NCBI GenBank assembly: GCA_020846025.1
Contig: JADLER010000128.1
Span: 35,905 to 99,904 of the forward strand
Direction of reading: 5' to 3'
DNA length: 64,000 bases
Source: Bacteroidia bacterium
GTDB lineage: Bacteria; Bacteroidota; Bacteroidia; B-17B0; Aurantibacillaceae
Part shown: in pieces, positions 24,895 to 35,186 of the stretch
Position numbering within the stretch: the stretch's first letter is position 1
Layout of the letters: each line of letters starts with the position of its first letter
Position numbers and translations under genes: made by a program
Notes under the pieces: model-generated
Told to the model about the DNA's origin: nothing
Seen by the model: only the letters and a program-made list of their open reading frames with translations
Databases searched by the model: none

Positions 24895-27800
24895 TTATTG
24901 TGGTGTTTCCTTATGTGTAACAGTTACATGCCCTACAAATGGATGTTTATTTCCTTGTAAGTCTGTAATAAATAATTTATATACATAAACACCTTGAGGT
25001 ACAATTTTAGAATTTCCTTTCACACTTCCATCCCATCCTTTTCTAAATTCTGTACTCGAGAAAATATTCTCACCCCAACGATCATAAATATCCATTCTAT
25101 ATTCGTCTTCATTAATTCCTACACCTTTTGGTTGGAATATATCATTCAGTCCATCACCATCAGGTGTAAAGGCATTTGGAATATAAACTGCAAAGTCTGG
25201 TACAATCTCAACACTTGCATAAGCGGTATCTTTACAGCCAAAAGCAGATGTAGCAATTAAATACACATTATAGTTACCAGCATTGTCATAAAAATGACCA
25301 GGGTTAGTTAATGTAGATGTATTATTAGCTGGACTTGCAGATGGATCTCCAAAGTTCCAATAATAAATACTCGCCCCCATAGATGTATTTACAAAATTCA
25401 CAGATGGTGTTAATACACTAGTTGATTGTGGGTCTGGATAGAAAGAAGCAATTGGCTGTTTATGTAAAACAATATAATTTGTTTTTACCAATGAATTACT
25501 ACAACCCGTAACATTATCCGTTATAGTAACGCTCACATCTATCGAGTCTGAATCTGGGAATGTGTAAGTAATTGGATTTCCTGTTCCCATCGAATTTTTA
25601 TTATCATTCAACCAAGAATAAGTATAATTACCAGCAGATCCTGGGGTAGCCGTAAAATCAATAGTTGCAGGAGCACAAGCAACTGTTGTACTTGCCACAA
25701 AATCAACTGTAGGTTTTGGATTGGTAATTAATGTAAATACAGCTGCAGCCGTTGGAATTGTACATCCATCATCCACTACCAATGTATAAGTAGTAGTAGT
25801 TTGAACCGAAGGTGCACTACCTGTTGCTGTTAAAGTTGGCGTATTACTTGTATTTGGCGTCCAATTATAGGTGTATGGACCGCCGTTTCCTGGGCTAGTA
25901 ATTGTAGGTGTGAAGAACACTGATTCTCCATCACATCTTGTAGCCGATGTAGCTGAAATAGCTAAAGATGGTGTAACGCTCACATTAATTACTTTAGGAG
26001 ATGGAGAACAACCTTTACTATCTGCAACCGTTACTGTATATTGAGAGTTTACAGTTGGATTTACAGTATGAGGACCGCCTCCAACAAACGGATTTGGCGA
26101 CCAAGTATAGCTATAAGCAGGTGTTCCACTTTGTCCTGATGCGCTTAATTGTGTAGTTTGACCATAACAAATTGTAACGTTTGGCGAAACCACTAAAGTT
26201 AATAATCCAGGCTGTGTTACATTAACTGGTTGAGAAGTTGTACAACCATAACTATCTGTTAATGTAGCAGTATAAACTCCTGACGCAATCCCAGCTACAC
26301 TTTGTGTTAAGGCTGATGAAGTTAATGTTTGAGAGATAGGGCTCGACCATGCAACGGTATAAGGTGCAGTACCAGCACTATAATTAATGATAATTTCACC
26401 ATCAGATAAACCAAAACAACTAGGTTGAGTTACACTAAAACTTGTAATAGTTGGAACTGGTGGCGCAATAATATTGACAGTTTGAGATAAAAGACAACCA
26501 TTTGCATCTGTAATATTAGCAGTCCATGTACCTGGAGCCATATTAATTGCAGTTAAACCAGTTTGAATTGGTGCTGTATTCCAACTTACAGAGTAACTAG
26601 GAATTCCTCCTCCAATATTCACACTCGCAGAACCATTCGCTTGACCACAAGTTGCAGGTAAAGCAGTGTAAGTAGAAGTTAAGGCAGAAGGTTGAGTTAA
26701 ATTAAAATTAGCAGTAACACTACAGTTATTCATATCTGTAACCGTGAAGCTATAAGCGCCAGCACCTAAACCATTCGGAGAAGATGTGTTTCCTGGTTGT
26801 GTAGGATTCCAAACATGGGTATAACCTGGTGTACCTCCCTGAATAGTTGTTGAAATCTGACCATTATTTCCACCGAAACACGAAATATTTGTAAAACTAG
26901 ACGCTGCAATAACTAAAGCTTGTGGTTGTGTTATAACCACAGATGATGTAGTTGTACATCCATTAGCATCTGTAACATTTACAGAATAGGTATCCGCTAC
27001 AACATTTATTAATATTGAATTAGTCTGAGCACTCGGAGTCCATGCGTAAGTATATGGTGTAGTGCCTCCATTTACTAAAACAGTTGCTCCACCATCACTT
27101 AAACCAAAGCAAGAGATATTAGTAGAACTACCAATTGCACTTACAAATAGTGCTGGTTCAGTTATATCTACTGAGGCTGTCCCCACACAACCTGCCATAT
27201 CAGTAACTGTTATATTATGTAACCCAGCTCCAAAATTTGTAACTAATGTACCTGTATTAGCTGAAGCTTGAGCTCCAGTCCAGTTTATTGAATAAGCAGG
27301 AACACCTCCTGTAATACTGGCTGTAGCTCCACCATTAAATAATCCATAACAAGTTACATTTGTAAAACTGTTGATAGTAACTACAGGGCCAGATATATCA
27401 TTTACAAGTGCACTTGCATCTTCTGTACATCCATTAGCATCTGTTACAGTAAATGTATAAGCACCAGCTAAAATATTATTATTACACAATGTAGTAACAC
27501 CATTGCTCCATAAATAACTTAAAGTTCCAGTACCGCCACCTACTACTGCACAAGCCGAACCATTAGACTGACCACAATTTGAATTAGTATTTGATACAAC
27601 TGCCGTTAAAGCTGCTGGTTGATTCAATGTAAAGGTTAATGAAGAAGAACAAGTTGAGTTATATGAAATAGTTACAGTTTGATTACCTGCTCCTAAAGTA
27701 TTTACAGATGGACCACTTTGCAATCCAGGTTGCCACAATACAGTTGGAATACCAACACCACCCGACCAAACAATATTAGCAGTACCATCTGTAGAACCAT

Positions 27801-30800
27801 TACATAAAGGATCTGTTGTTGTTAATGTTGTTGCAAATGGAGCAGGTTCAATAATTGTTGTATTTGCTGTAGCCACACAGTTATGATCATCAGTAACAGT
27901 TACTGTATAATTACCTGCAGGTAAATTATTTGCATTATTACTATTACCACTTGCCGCTGCTGCACCCGACCATGAATAAGTATATGGAGTTGTACCGCCT
28001 GTGGTTGAAGCTGTTGCAAAACCATTGTTACCACCGTTACAAGTGATAGTGCCTGTTGTTGGAATACTTACTGTTAATGCAGCAGGTTCAGTAATAACAA
28101 CTTGTGCGTTAGCAGTACACGAGTTCTGATCAGTTGCAATTAGAGTATATGTTCCTGCACATAAATTATAAGCTGTTTGAGAGAATATTGGACTTGGTCC
28201 TCCAATCCATTGATAATCTACTACTCCAATATTATTAGTTGTTGAACCAATTGCAGTTGCATCACACACACCAAAACAACTTACATTTGTAGAGGTTATA
28301 CTCGCCGCCATAGCAGGTGGATTATTCAGGGTCATTGATGCGGAAGCAACGCAACCATTTGCATCAGTTACAGTTAAACCATAATTTCCAGCTCCTAATG
28401 GATTAGAGGCAGCATTTGAACCACCACCGCCTGTCCAAGCATAAGTATAACTAGGAGTTCCACCAAGTGCAGCAGCAATACCACCACCATTAATTGCACC
28501 AAAACATTTTGGATCACTTGGTAATACCGTTACGGTTAATACAGACGGTTGGGTAATATTTACACTTGTAGAGGCGACACAACCAGCTTGGTCAGTAGCT
28601 GAAACAGTATATAATTGTGCACATAAATTAGTAGCAATAGAACTTACATTTCCGTTGCTCCATGAATAAATATAAGGACCTACACCACCAGTAACTGATG
28701 TTGTAGCTGCACCATCACAAGCTCCATTACAAGATACATTTGTTTGTGTTAAAATACTTATTGTTGGTCCTGCAACATTTGGTACAGTAACCGCTAAAGT
28801 TTTTATACAATTATTCGCATCTTTCACTTCTATAGTATAAGTGTTTCCTGATAAATTTTGTTGATTATCCGTTGTTGAACCTGCACTCCAAGAATATGAA
28901 TACGCTGGTACTCCTCCCATTGCCGTAACAGTTGCCGAACCATTAGATTGATTACAATTAGCAGGTGTAACAGAAGCTGTAAGGGTAATATCTGTTGGCT
29001 CGGTAACAGAAATTGTTTGAGTAATAGAACAATTATTCGCATCTGTGATAACACAGCTATAAGTACCAATAGCTACATTTGGTACTGTATTTAATGTGCT
29101 AGCTAATGTAGGACATAAATAAGTATAAGGGCCTGTTCCACCTGTTCCAGCAGCATTTAAAGTACCAGTAGCTGTTCCAAAACACTTCACATTATTTGAA
29201 TTCATAATGGCAGTAAGAACAGTAGGTTGTGTGATAACAGCCGTTGTAAATGATTTACAACCATAAAAATCCGTAATTTCACAAGTATGTGTTCCAGGAG
29301 CTAAATTAGTAGCGGTTGCCGATGTTTGCCCACTTGGAGACCAAGAGAAGGTAAATGGTGCCGCACCTCCTACTGGCGCTGCTGTTAATGTACCATCATT
29401 ATATCCGTTACAAGTAACATCTGTTTTATTAATTATAGATGATGTTCCTCCAGGTGTAACACTAACTACCGCTACAGCAGATAAGGTACAACTGTTGGCA
29501 TCTGTAGTAATTACAGTATATGTACCACCTGGCACATTACTTAAAGTTGCTCCTGCACCACCCGCAGACCATGTGTAAGTATAAATTGGTGTTCCACCAT
29601 TTACAGTTGTTGTAATAACACCATTAGCAGCCGTACAATTTGCATTTTGTGTAGAAACTGTTATGGTTAAAGGAGATGGTTCTGTTACAGAAACTGTTTG
29701 TGTAGCTGTACAATTATTAGCATCTGCTATTGTAATCATATAATTTCCTTGCCCTACTGCAGTATATGAAGGTACTGTTTGCTGAGACCCACCATTTAAA
29801 CTATAGGTATAAGCGCCTGTACCTCCAGCTCCAACGATGTTAATAGTACCAGTTGGTGCACCAAAACATTTTGCTGGTATAGATGTTACAGTTAAAGTTA
29901 CAGCCGATGGTTGAGAGATATTTACAGTAGTAGTTGTTGTACAACCTACACCATCAGCAGTTATTACTGTATAATTTCCAGAACTTAACCCTGTAAATGT
30001 ACCTAAAGTTGATGTTTGAAATGGTGCAGTTAATGTGTATGAATAAGGTCCTCCGCTTCCTGCAGAACCAGAAATTGAGAATCCTCCATTATTTCCACCA
30101 AAACAAGTAGTATTAGTTGAGCTATTAATACTTGCTGTTGGTGAACCATTGTTTAACACATTATAAGTAGTTGTTAAAGTACATGAATTAGCATCCATAA
30201 TAGTTAAAGTATGGATTGATGCTGTTAATCCTGTTGTAGAGTTTGTAACTGAGAAGGAACCACCATCAAATGAGTATTGATATGGAGAAGTACCTCCAGT
30301 AACTGACACTACAGTTGCTGTACCGTTTGCTGAACCACAAGAAGCATTAGATGTAGTTACGCTAGCAGAAGTCGGTCCAGCAGTTGTTCCTACATTAAAT
30401 GTCGTTGTAAAGAAACAACCATTAACATCGGTAACCGAAACAGTGTGTGTTCCGGCAGATAATCCATTCGTAAGAGTTGTAGTAGAAACACCATTTACAC
30501 TATAAGTGTAAGGTGCAGTTCCGCCAGTTACTCCTGTAATAGTATATGAAGCATTTGACAGTCCACAACCCGCCAATGATGAAGTTCCATTTATTGCGGT
30601 AGGTCCTGGTATATTAGTAATATTAACTGTATTTGTTAAAACACAGCCTTTAAAATCAGTAACTGTAACAGAATAAACTCCAGCCGATACAGCACTTAAC
30701 ACACTTCCCGTAGAGCCTGTATCCCAAGTATATGAATAAGCAGGTGTTCCACCTGAAGCGGTAACAGAAGCTGAACCATTTGCATTACCACAAGTTGCAG

Positions 30801-33800
30801 CAGTTAAGGTTGATGTTAATGTTAATGAAGTTGGTTGTGTTACAGTAACACTTTGTGTAATTGTACAACCATTAGCATCTGTTAAGGTAACTGAGTAAGT
30901 TCCTGCAGGTGCATTTGTAACAATTGAACTTGTACTCGCACCTAACGCTGGCCACAAATAAGAATAAGGCGGTGTGCCATTTGAACCTGAGGCAGTAACA
31001 GTTCCTGTTGATGAACCAAAACAATTAGCAGGTGTTGAAGATGTGGTTAAAGTAAGAGCAGATGGTTCAGTTAATGTAACTGAAGTAGTAGCTGTACATC
31101 CAAAATTATCCGCAACTACAATGTTATACGAGCCAGCAGGTAATCCAGTAAAGTTTCCTGTTGTATTTGTTTGTACTGGCGGAGATAAAGTGTATGAGAA
31201 TGGTGCACTGCCACCTGATGGAGAAACCGACACACTACCTGTTGAACCGCCATTACATAAAATATTTAACGAACTAGTAACTGCCACTGTAGGTCCACTA
31301 TTATTTAATTCAGTAAAAGTTACTTGAAGTGTACATGTATTAACATCTCTAATAACTACTGTATGAGTTCCAGCGGCAATACCTGAAATATTATTTGGTG
31401 CACCAAAGGCACCTCCATTAAATGAATAAACATATGGTGCCGTTCCTCCAGTAACTGTTGTTACCGTTGCTGAACCATTAGCTGAACCACAACTTGCGTT
31501 AGTAGTTACAACATTTGCACTAGTAGGACCATTAGCTGTATTAATACTAAATGTGGTTGTATAAGTACATCCATTAGCATCACTTACCAATATATTATGT
31601 GTACCTGCACCTAAGCCAGTTGTTACCGATGTTGTTGCCACACCATCAACACTATATGAATACGCAGGTGTTCCACCTGTTACTCCTGTAACAGTGTATG
31701 TTCCATTATTCAAATTACAGCCTGCTAATGAAGTATTTCCAGATACGGCTGTAGGACCAGGAATATTTGTAATATTAACCGTTCTTGTAGCTACACATCC
31801 ATTAAAATCTGTAACAGTTACAGTATGAGTTCCGTTTCCAAGGCCTGAAGTAGATGCGGTAGTACCACCATTACTCCAATTATATGTATAAGGTGTTGTA
31901 CCGCCAGTTGCAGTAACCGTAGCTGTACCGTTTGCATTTCCACAAGTAGCTGGGGTAATTGTTGAAGTTAAACTTAAAAGCGTAGGTTGGTTTACAACAA
32001 CTGATTGAATAAAAGTACAATTATTAGCATCAGTAATGGTTACCGAATATGTTCCTGCAGACACTCCACTTACCGAAGATAACGTACTATTACCTAAAGC
32101 TGGCCACAAATAAGTATAAGGTGCTACACCTCCACTACCAGTGGCAGATACATTACCTGTAGCACCACCAAAGCAATTTACAGGAATAGAATTTGTAGTA
32201 CCAGTTAATGCTGTTGGTTGACTTAATGTAGCAGAAACGGTTGCAGTACACCCAGAATTATCTCTCACTGTAATATTATATGCACCAGCTGCTAAGCCTG
32301 TAAAATTACCTGTAGTATTTGTTTGTGTTGGAGCAGTTAAGGTATAAGTAAATGGCGCTGTACCACCTGAAGGTGAAACTGACAAACTACCTGTACTTGC
32401 ACCATTACACAATACATTTAGTGAACTTGTAATAGAAGCCGTAGGAGGAGCATTATTAGCAACATTATACGTAACTGCTAAAGTACATGAATTAGCATCT
32501 CTTATAACTACCGTATGAGTTCCAGCAGATAAACCAGTTGTAGTTGTTGCAGTTGAAAATGCGCCACCATCAAACGAGAAACTAAAAGTAGGTGTACCAC
32601 CAATCACACCACTTACTGTTGAAGTACCATTGGCTGTACCACAACTTGCATTTGTAGTATTTACCGTAAAACTAGATGGTCCATTTGAAGACGGAATGAT
32701 AAAAGTAGTACTATAAGTACATCCATTGGCATCTCTAACTAAAACAGTGTGCGTTCCAGCTGCTAAACCTGTTGTTAAACTTGTAGTTGAAACTCCATTA
32801 ACGCTATATGTATATGCAGCAGTTCCGCCAGTTACACCAGTAATATTATATGTACCATTATTAGTATTACAACTAGCTTGAGTAGTAGTACCAGCTATTG
32901 CAGTAGGGCCTGGTATATTAGTAATTGAAACAGTTTTAGTAAATGTACATCCATTTACATCTTTAACCGAGATCGAATACGTTCCTGGTGCAAGTCCTGT
33001 GGTTGGCGAAGAAGCTGTAAACGCACCACCATTTACAGCATAAGTATATGGTCCTGTACCGCCAGTAGGAGTTCCAAAGGCAATTGAACCATTGTTATTT
33101 CCACAGGTGGCATTGGTAAATGTTGTAGTAATATTTGTTGGTCCAGGCTGATTGGTTAATGTGGTGGATACCGTAAAAATACAACCAAAGTTATTTGTTA
33201 AAGTAATAATAGGTGAGCCAGCTCCTAAACCAGTAACTGTTTGCCCCGAAACAGCACCAATACTACTTGTAAAATTAGTAACCGTCTGTCCACCACTTGA
33301 TGTATTGTTTATGACAATAATACCATTATTATTACCACAAGTAGGATTTGTAAAACTTAATGTAGCTGAAGGATTTGGTCTTACAGTAACACTTACAACG
33401 GCTGTAGCTGGAGGACACGAACCAGTTCCAGGAACAGTGTAAGTATAATTATAAGTGCCAGGTGTATGTGTTGCTGGATTAAAAGTACCTAGATGCCCAC
33501 CAGTTAATGCTGGTGCAGGGCCAGACCATGTTCCAGTTGTAGAAACACCAGAGCCTAATGCTGTAAATAAATTAGTAGTAGCAGCTGAGTTACATAAAGC
33601 TACTGTATTACTTACACCTGCATAAGGGCCAGGCGTTACAGTAACACATCGCACTGTATTATAACTACATCCAAAATTATCAGTTGCTGTAAGCGTATAA
33701 CAATGTACGCCTGTAGTAGATGGTTGAATAGTTGCGTTATTACCAGATGTGCCAGTAATGCCAGTACCAGACCATGTTTGAGATGTAATAACAGGGGTAA

Positions 33801-34035
33801 ATGACGAAGCAGGAGGTGGAGGAGTTGTAAAGTTCACATCCCAGTTAAAAATATAACCGTTATCTGCTCCCAAATTATCTGTAACTTTAATAGTCCAAGA
33901 ACCATTCATAGGGCAACCAACTAAACTACTAAAATTACCTGTTGGCAAATAAGTACCTGCTTGAATGGATGTGTAAGCAGGGGAACCTTGACCAGCAACT
34001 GTTGGTCCATTAACAAGAAGCACACTACCTGACAT
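24895..34035 (-). CDS. Giant SprB-repeat surface protein, C-terminal main part (T9SS type B tail)
   Basis: This 3,046-codon reading frame is the bulk of a secreted adhesin and its 5' end belongs to 34128-35156. It begins inside a proprotein-convertase-type P domain ('NGSWTIKVTDNLGADNGYIF'). Roughly 30 SprB-type repeats of about 75-80 residues follow, each with 'TYSVTVTDANGC' and 'NCxGxxxG' motifs. Ig/PKD-like domains ('FYPDPQSTSV', 'YYWNFGDPSAS') come next. The tail is the gliding-associated type B signal: 'IPNAFTPDGDGLNDIFQPKG', 'YDRWGENIFSS', 'GVYVYKLFITD'. SprB repeats act in gliding and surface adhesion. The frame stays open upstream of its first ATG to 34131, where the frameshift lies. 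A 1,152-bp super-repeat is embedded. A terminator follows the stop. Confidence 0.9.
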   Translation of the reverse strand: MSGSVLLVNGPTVAGQGSPAYTSIQAGTYLPTGNFSSLVGCPMNGSWTIKVTDNLGADNGYIFNWDVNFTTPPPPASSFTPVITSQTWSGTGITGTSGNNATIQPSTTGVHCYTLTATDNFGCSYNTVRCVTVTPGPYAGVSNTVALCNSAATTNLFTALGSGVSTTGTWSGPAPALTGGHLGTFNPATHTPGTYNYTYTVPGTGSCPPATAVVSVTVRPNPSATLSFTNPTCGNNNGIIVINNTSSGGQTVTNFTSSIGAVSGQTVTGLGAGSPIITLTNNFGCIFTVSTTLTNQPGPTNITTTFTNATCGNNNGSIAFGTPTGGTGPYTYAVNGGAFTASSPTTGLAPGTYSISVKDVNGCTFTKTVSITNIPGPTAIAGTTTQASCNTNNGTYNITGVTGGTAAYTYSVNGVSTTSLTTGLAAGTHTVLVRDANGCTYSTTFIIPSSNGPSSFTVNTTNASCGTANGTSTVSGVIGGTPTFSFSFDGGAFSTATTTTGLSAGTHTVVIRDANSCTLAVTYNVANNAPPTASITSSLNVLCNGASTGSLSVSPSGGTAPFTYTLTAPTQTNTTGNFTGLAAGAYNITVRDNSGCTATVSATLSQPTALTGTTNSIPVNCFGGATGNVSATGSGGVAPYTYLWPALGNSTLSSVSGVSAGTYSVTITDANNCTFIQSVVVNQPTLLSLTSTITPATCGNANGTATVTATGGTTPYTYNWSNGGTTASTSGLGNGTHTVTVTDFNGCVATRTVNITNIPGPTAVSGNTSLAGCNLNNGTYTVTGVTGGTPAYSYSVDGVATTSVTTGLGAGTHNILVSDANGCTYTTTFSINTANGPTSANVVTTNASCGSANGSATVTTVTGGTAPYVYSFNGGAFGAPNNISGIAAGTHTVVIRDVNTCTLQVTFTELNNSGPTVAVTSSLNILCNGGSTGSVSVSPSGGSAPFSYTLSPPVQTNTTGNFTGLPAGSYNIVVADNFGCTATTSVTLTEPSALTLTTSSTPANCFGSSTGTVTASGSNGTPPYSYLWPALGASTSSIVTNAPAGTYSVTLTDANGCTITQSVTVTQPTSLTLTSTLTAATCGNANGSASVTASGGTPAYSYTWDTGSTGSVLSAVSAGVYSVTVTDFKGCVLTNTVNITNIPGPTAINGTSSLAGCGLSNASYTITGVTGGTAPYTYSVNGVSTTTLTNGLSAGTHTVSVTDVNGCFFTTTFNVGTTAGPTSASVTTSNASCGSANGTATVVSVTGGTSPYQYSFDGGSFSVTNSTTGLTASIHTLTIMDANSCTLTTTYNVLNNGSPTASINSSTNTTCFGGNNGGFSISGSAGSGGPYSYTLTAPFQTSTLGTFTGLSSGNYTVITADGVGCTTTTTVNISQPSAVTLTVTSIPAKCFGAPTGTINIVGAGGTGAYTYSLNGGSQQTVPSYTAVGQGNYMITIADANNCTATQTVSVTEPSPLTITVSTQNANCTAANGVITTTVNGGTPIYTYTWSAGGAGATLSNVPGGTYTVITTDANSCTLSAVAVVSVTPGGTSSIINKTDVTCNGYNDGTLTAAPVGGAAPFTFSWSPSGQTSATATNLAPGTHTCEITDFYGCKSFTTAVITQPTVLTAIMNSNNVKCFGTATGTLNAAGTGGTGPYTYLCPTLASTLNTVPNVAIGTYSCVITDANNCSITQTISVTEPTDITLTASVTPANCNQSNGSATVTAMGGVPAYSYSWSAGSTTDNQQNLSGNTYTIEVKDANNCIKTLAVTVPNVAGPTISILTQTNVSCNGACDGAATTSVTGGVGPYIYSWSNGNVSSIATNLCAQLYTVSATDQAGCVASTSVNITQPSVLTVTVLPSDPKCFGAINGGGIAAALGGTPSYTYAWTGGGGSNAASNPLGAGNYGLTVTDANGCVASASMTLNNPPAMAASITSTNVSCFGVCDATAIGSTTNNIGVVDYQWIGGPSPIFSQTAYNLCAGTYTLIATDQNSCTANAQVVITEPAALTVSIPTTGTITCNGGNNGFATASTTGGTTPYTYSWSGAAAASGNSNNANNLPAGNYTVTVTDDHNCVATANTTIIEPAPFATTLTTTDPLCNGSTDGTANIVWSGGVGIPTVLWQPGLQSGPSVNTLGAGNQTVTISYNSTCSSSLTFTLNQPAALTAVVSNTNSNCGQSNGSACAVVGGGTGTLSYLWSNGVTTLCNNNILAGAYTFTVTDANGCTEDASALVNDISGPVVTINSFTNVTCYGLFNGGATASITGGVPAYSINWTGAQASANTGTLVTNFGAGLHNITVTDMAGCVGTASVDITEPALFVSAIGSSTNISCFGLSDGGATVLVNGGTTPYTYAWTPSAQTNSILINVVADTYSVNVTDANGCTTTSSVVITQPQALVIAASSFTNISCFGGNNGQISTTIQGGTPGYTHVWNPTQPGNTSSPNGLGAGAYSFTVTDMNNCSVTANFNLTQPSALTSTYTALPATCGQANGSASVNIGGGIPSYSVSWNTAPIQTGLTAINMAPGTWTANITDANGCLLSQTVNIIAPPVPTITSFSVTQPSCFGLSDGEIIINYSAGTAPYTVAWSSPISQTLTSSALTQSVAGIASGVYTATLTDSYGCTTSQPVNVTQPGLLTLVVSPNVTICYGQTTQLSASGQSGTPAYSYTWSPNPFVGGGPHTVNPTVNSQYTVTVADSKGCSPSPKVINVSVTPSLAISATSATRCDGESVFFTPTITSPGNGGPYTYNWTPNTSNTPTLTATGSAPSVQTTTTYTLVVDDGCTIPTAAAVFTLITNPKPTVDFVASTTVACAPATIDFTATPGSAGNYTYSWLNDNKNSMGTGNPITYTFPDSDSIDVSVTITDNVTGCSNSLVKTNYIVLHKQPIASFYPDPQSTSVLTPSVNFVNTSMGASIYYWNFGDPSASPANNTSTLTNPGHFYDNAGNYNVYLIATSAFGCKDTAYASVEIVPDFAVYIPNAFTPDGDGLNDIFQPKGVGINEDEYRMDIYDRWGENIFSSTEFRKGWDGSVKGNSKIVPQGVYVYKLFITDLQGNKHPFVGHVTVTHKETPQ
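29447..30598 (-). repeat. SprB super-repeat, degenerate third copy
   Basis: The same module order continues for another period ('TTSNASCGSANGTATV', 'SINSSTNTTCFGGNNG', 'TSIPAKCFGAPTG', 'STQNANCTAANG'), but with lower similarity and no 'NIPGPT' module at the next boundary. Confidence 0.55.
30599..31750 (-). repeat. SprB super-repeat, copy 2 (1,152 bp, 384 codons)
   Basis: The boundary is set on the 'ITNIPGPTA' module. The same landmarks recur at an offset of exactly 1,152 bp from copy 1, both at this boundary (31751 and 30599) and at an internal 'LWPALG' segment (32102 and 30950). Confidence 0.8.
31751..32902 (-). repeat. SprB super-repeat, copy 1 (1,152 bp, 384 codons)
   Basis: Five SprB modules in fixed order form one unit: 'NIPGPTA', 'TTNASCG', 'SSLNVLCNG', 'PVNCFGG', 'ITPATCGNANG'. 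The unit repeats directly in copy 2. Confidence 0.8.
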
Positions 34036-34119
34036 TGAAAAACAATAATTAGCTCCTACTCCTGGTCCAACAGCTGGATCATCTAATGGGGCACCTAAAT
34101 AATTATAAGCACCGCCTGG

Positions 34120-34135
34120 GTAATTTTTTAGGTTA
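34120..34135 (-). other. Single-base frameshift splitting the giant adhesin gene
   Basis: On the coding strand the 5' part ends GTA-ACC-TAA (stop 34128-34130). Going back one base gives ACC-CTA-AAA-AAT-TAC-CCA, which continues the P domain ('LVT' then 'LKNYPGGAYNYLGAPL') into the long frame. One missing T before the A6 run (TTAAAAAA expected, TAAAAAA seen) explains it. Confidence 0.85.
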
Positions 34136-35156
34136 CAAGTTGACCATTTGGACAGATAATTTGTATTGATAAATCACCTTGGTAGGAATGTTCTAAATTT
34201 AAACAGATACTTTGTATATCAGAGGCAGAAGTAATAGTTTGACCAGAACCATAACAATCTACTACGATTGATGTACTATATGACACCCCTGATCCATCTG
34301 GTAAAAATGTGGTTCCAGAGACTGGAGGTGTACAGTTTTTAACAAAAGGAACGGGAGTTACAGAACCTATTAATGTAGCAGTCTGTCCTAAACAAATAGA
34401 TGTTGTATTAGTAGTTGTAGCAGTAAATGAAGGTGTTGTGGAAACTTGTACAATTTGGTTAAACTTATTATTATTGACACAGCCACCTTTATTAATGTTT
34501 AAATTAACAGCGTAAACACCAGCAGCGCTATAAGATGTAGAAGCTGTTGTACCATTTCCAGTAGTTGAATTTCCAAAGTCCCAAGTATAAGTTGCACCAG
34601 CGCTACTTCCTGAAGAAAAAGTACCATTACCTGTAAAACTTACAGTTTGTCCCTGACATACCCTTATAATACCACCAACTGGCGCAGGTGATGAACTTAT
34701 AAAATTTGAATTAATGGTTTCACAAGGTGTAAAACATGAAATAGTTGCCGCCCATCCTGAATAATTAACACTTCCATCAGATTTAAATACAAATGTAATA
34801 CAACCAGATGTATTAGTTGGTGAAGCTTGCACTGTTCCAGGACCTGTAGTACCGGCATACACCCCTAAAGAAGGAGCAGAAGTGTTTGGTCCATCATAAA
34901 TTGCCAACCAATCAAATGTGATAGACTCAGTTTGAAAAGCTGTAAATATAAACTGCAACTTCTGTCCTGGTGTTGGGCAAAAAGTTTTAGTATAAGTCTC
35001 ACTAGCCGAATAATTTCCACCATTACCACCAGAATCATAAAATGTGCCACTACAAGTTGTAACATTTGTATTATTCATATTGTAGGTTTGCGAATACCCT
35101 ACCGTAGAGAGAGCAAAACCTATAAGTAATAAGTATTTCTTAATTATGTCTTTCAT
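34128..35156 (-). CDS. Giant surface protein, N-terminal part (CUB, PKD, start of P domain)
   Basis: The 342-codon frame has a signal peptide ('YLLLIGFALSTVGYSQ'), then a CUB-type domain (about 30-140: 'GNYSASETYTKTFCP', 'ITFDWLAIYDGPNTS', 'ITFVFKSDGSVNYSGWAA'). A PKD domain with 'YTWDFGNSTTGNG' follows, then the first half of a P domain ('IQSICLNLEHSYQGDLSIQI'). It breaks off at 'CPNGQLVT' with TAA. The missing half begins immediately in the -1 frame, so this and the frame ending at 24895 are one gene of about 3,420 codons. The start ATG lies 30 bp downstream of the small exported protein gene, probably in one operon. Confidence 0.87.
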   Translation of the reverse strand: MKDIIKKYLLLIGFALSTVGYSQTYNMNNTNVTTCSGTFYDSGGNGGNYSASETYTKTFCPTPGQKLQFIFTAFQTESITFDWLAIYDGPNTSAPSLGVYAGTTGPGTVQASPTNTSGCITFVFKSDGSVNYSGWAATISCFTPCETINSNFISSSPAPVGGIIRVCQGQTVSFTGNGTFSSGSSAGATYTWDFGNSTTGNGTTASTSYSAAGVYAVNLNINKGGCVNNNKFNQIVQVSTTPSFTATTTNTTSICLGQTATLIGSVTPVPFVKNCTPPVSGTTFLPDGSGVSYSTSIVVDCYGSGQTITSASDIQSICLNLEHSYQGDLSIQIICPNGQLVT

Positions 35157-35186
35157 ACTTTATAATTTAATTATCTTAGATAAATC

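Noticed and set aside
30974..31327. Plus-strand open frames within the adhesin (here 117 codons, others at 33152 and 27062).
   Set aside because: They are antisense shadows produced by the repeat codon pattern, with no start context and Val/Pro-rich nonsense composition.
24895..34035. The alternating short repeats as a CRISPR-like or satellite array.
   Set aside because: The periodicity is in frame, protein-coding and matches SprB modules; there are no identical short repeats with unique spacers.
34118..34135. Programmed -1 frameshift joining the two parts of the giant adhesin.
   Set aside because: The stop comes before the A6 run and the codon in the P site (ACC) cannot re-pair well after a -1 slip. 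No slippery heptamer or downstream stem was recognised, so mutation or sequence error fits better.
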